Below, in pieces: positions 6,228 to 6,527 of a stretch of DNA of 6,527 nt. A model generated the notes under the pieces. The model saw nothing but the letters and a program-made list of their open reading frames with translations, was not told the origin of the DNA and searched no databases. This DNA is from DASZVN01 sp035547055 (GTDB taxonomy: Bacteria; Pseudomonadota; Alphaproteobacteria; Rhizobiales; Methylopilaceae): the NCBI GenBank assembly GCA_035547055.1, contig DASZVN010000043.1, positions 1 through 6,527 on the forward strand, given 5' to 3'. Within the stretch, counting starts at the first letter, position 1. Every line of letters starts with the position of its first letter. The translations under genes were made by a program, and so were the position numbers.

Positions 6228-6307
6228 CGCCGGCGGTTCCGCCGGCGGCGCGCACCATGCCAAGCCGTGCCGGCGGGCACCAGCCCTCCGCGGGGTTTAC
6301 CCCGCGG
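6228..6307. repeat. Cluster of inverted repeats between galU and the transglycosylase-like gene
   Basis: The 186-nt divergent intergenic region holds three perfect stem-loops: CGCCGGCG (6228-6235) with CGCCGGCG (6240-6247), GTGCC (6267-6271) with GGCAC (6276-6280), and CCGCGGGG (6288-6295) with CCCCGCGG (6300-6307) around a TTTA loop. None is followed by a T-tract, and both genes point away from the region, so these are not terminators of flanking genes. They may act in leader RNAs, be regulator sites, or be a degraded repeat element. I could not pick out a convincing -35/-10 pair here. Confidence 0.45.
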
Positions 6308-6351
6308 CCACGGGCGCGCATGCTTATCCCTGATTCGGTACGAGGGGCACC

Positions 6352-6527
6352 ATGGCCATCCTCGCCAGGCTCAAGAGGCCGCTCGCCACGGCGTTCGCCG
6401 CAATGGCCTTGGCGGCGCTCGCGGCCGGCCCGGCACTGGCCGGCTTCGACGATTTCGTGCGCGGCTTGTGGCCGCAAGCTGCGGCGCGCGGCGTGTCGTC
6501 CCAGACCTTCTCGCGCGCCTTCGCCGG
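6352..6527 (+). CDS. Exported protein resembling MltB-type lytic murein transglycosylase, 5' end only
   Basis: The reading frame runs off the window after 58 full codons. GAGGGG at 6342-6347 gives a ribosome site 4 nt from the ATG. Residues 1-30 form a signal peptide with a basic start (ARLKRP), a long alanine/leucine core and a cleavage motif ALA before GFDDF. The first mature residues, FDDFVRGLWPQAAARGVSSQTFSRAFA, match the pattern that begins the SLT_2 domain of MltB-like lytic transglycosylases (F-x-x-F-V-x-x-L-W-P-x-A-x-x-x-G-V-S, then F-x-x-A-F), which cleave peptidoglycan in the periplasm. The catalytic glutamate lies beyond the window, so activity cannot be judged. Such a gene next to galU is, as I recall, a familiar arrangement in Hyphomicrobiales. 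Confidence 0.75.
   Translation, partial: MAILARLKRPLATAFAAMALAALAAGPALAGFDDFVRGLWPQAAARGVSSQTFSRAFA

Noticed and set aside
6166..6477. An N-terminal extension of the galU frame upstream of 6165
   Set aside because: GalU proteins start just before the VAGLGTR motif; the extension crosses the hairpin region and overlaps the divergent transglycosylase-like gene.
1..6527. CRISPR array, tRNA or rRNA genes, insertion sequence or transposase
   Set aside because: Reading both strands I saw no regularly spaced direct repeats, no tRNA-like cloverleaf, no rRNA motifs and no transposase-like protein.

Overview
The window looks like chromosome of a high-GC alphaproteobacterium, probably of the Hyphomicrobiales (Rhizobiales). 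The codon-biased GC-rich reading frames, the compound palindromic intergenic repeat, a CtrA-like TTAA palindrome, and the neighbourhood of Kdo isomerase, outer-membrane beta-barrel protein, GalU and lytic transglycosylase all fit this. The genus cannot be told from the sequence alone.

Layout from left to right: (i) the 3' end of one ABC-transporter substrate-binding protein (1-145) and a complete, tandem, closely related paralogue with a twin-arginine signal (336-1895), separated by a palindromic repeat element (164-286); (ii) an arabinose-5-phosphate isomerase of the KdsD/KpsF/GutQ family on the minus strand (1905-2930); (iii) a divergent promoter region carrying a TTAA-containing palindrome, then an exported outer-membrane beta-barrel protein on the plus strand (3101-4591); (iv) a compact type II toxin-antitoxin cassette on the minus strand, a PIN-domain VapC-like toxin (4592-4978) overlapping a Phd/YefM-type antitoxin (4975-5220), with a palindromic operator and candidate promoter (5236-5278); (v) UTP-glucose-1-phosphate uridylyltransferase GalU on the minus strand (5293-6165); (vi) a divergent intergenic region with several stem-loops; (vii) the 5' end of an exported protein resembling MltB-type lytic murein transglycosylases (6352 to the window edge).

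Functionally, most of the window concerns the cell envelope: KdsD makes the precursor of Kdo for lipopolysaccharide or capsule, GalU makes UDP-glucose for surface glycans, the beta-barrel protein sits in the outer membrane, and the transglycosylase-like protein would act on peptidoglycan. The paired substrate-binding proteins belong to a peptide/opine/nickel-type uptake system whose permease and ATPase genes are outside the window. The toxin-antitoxin pair is clearly lower in GC than its surroundings and looks acquired. I do not see a previously undescribed system here; the items most worth a second look are the CtrA-like palindrome, the toxin-antitoxin insertion that abuts the beta-barrel gene with no gap, and the tandem substrate-binding-protein duplication.
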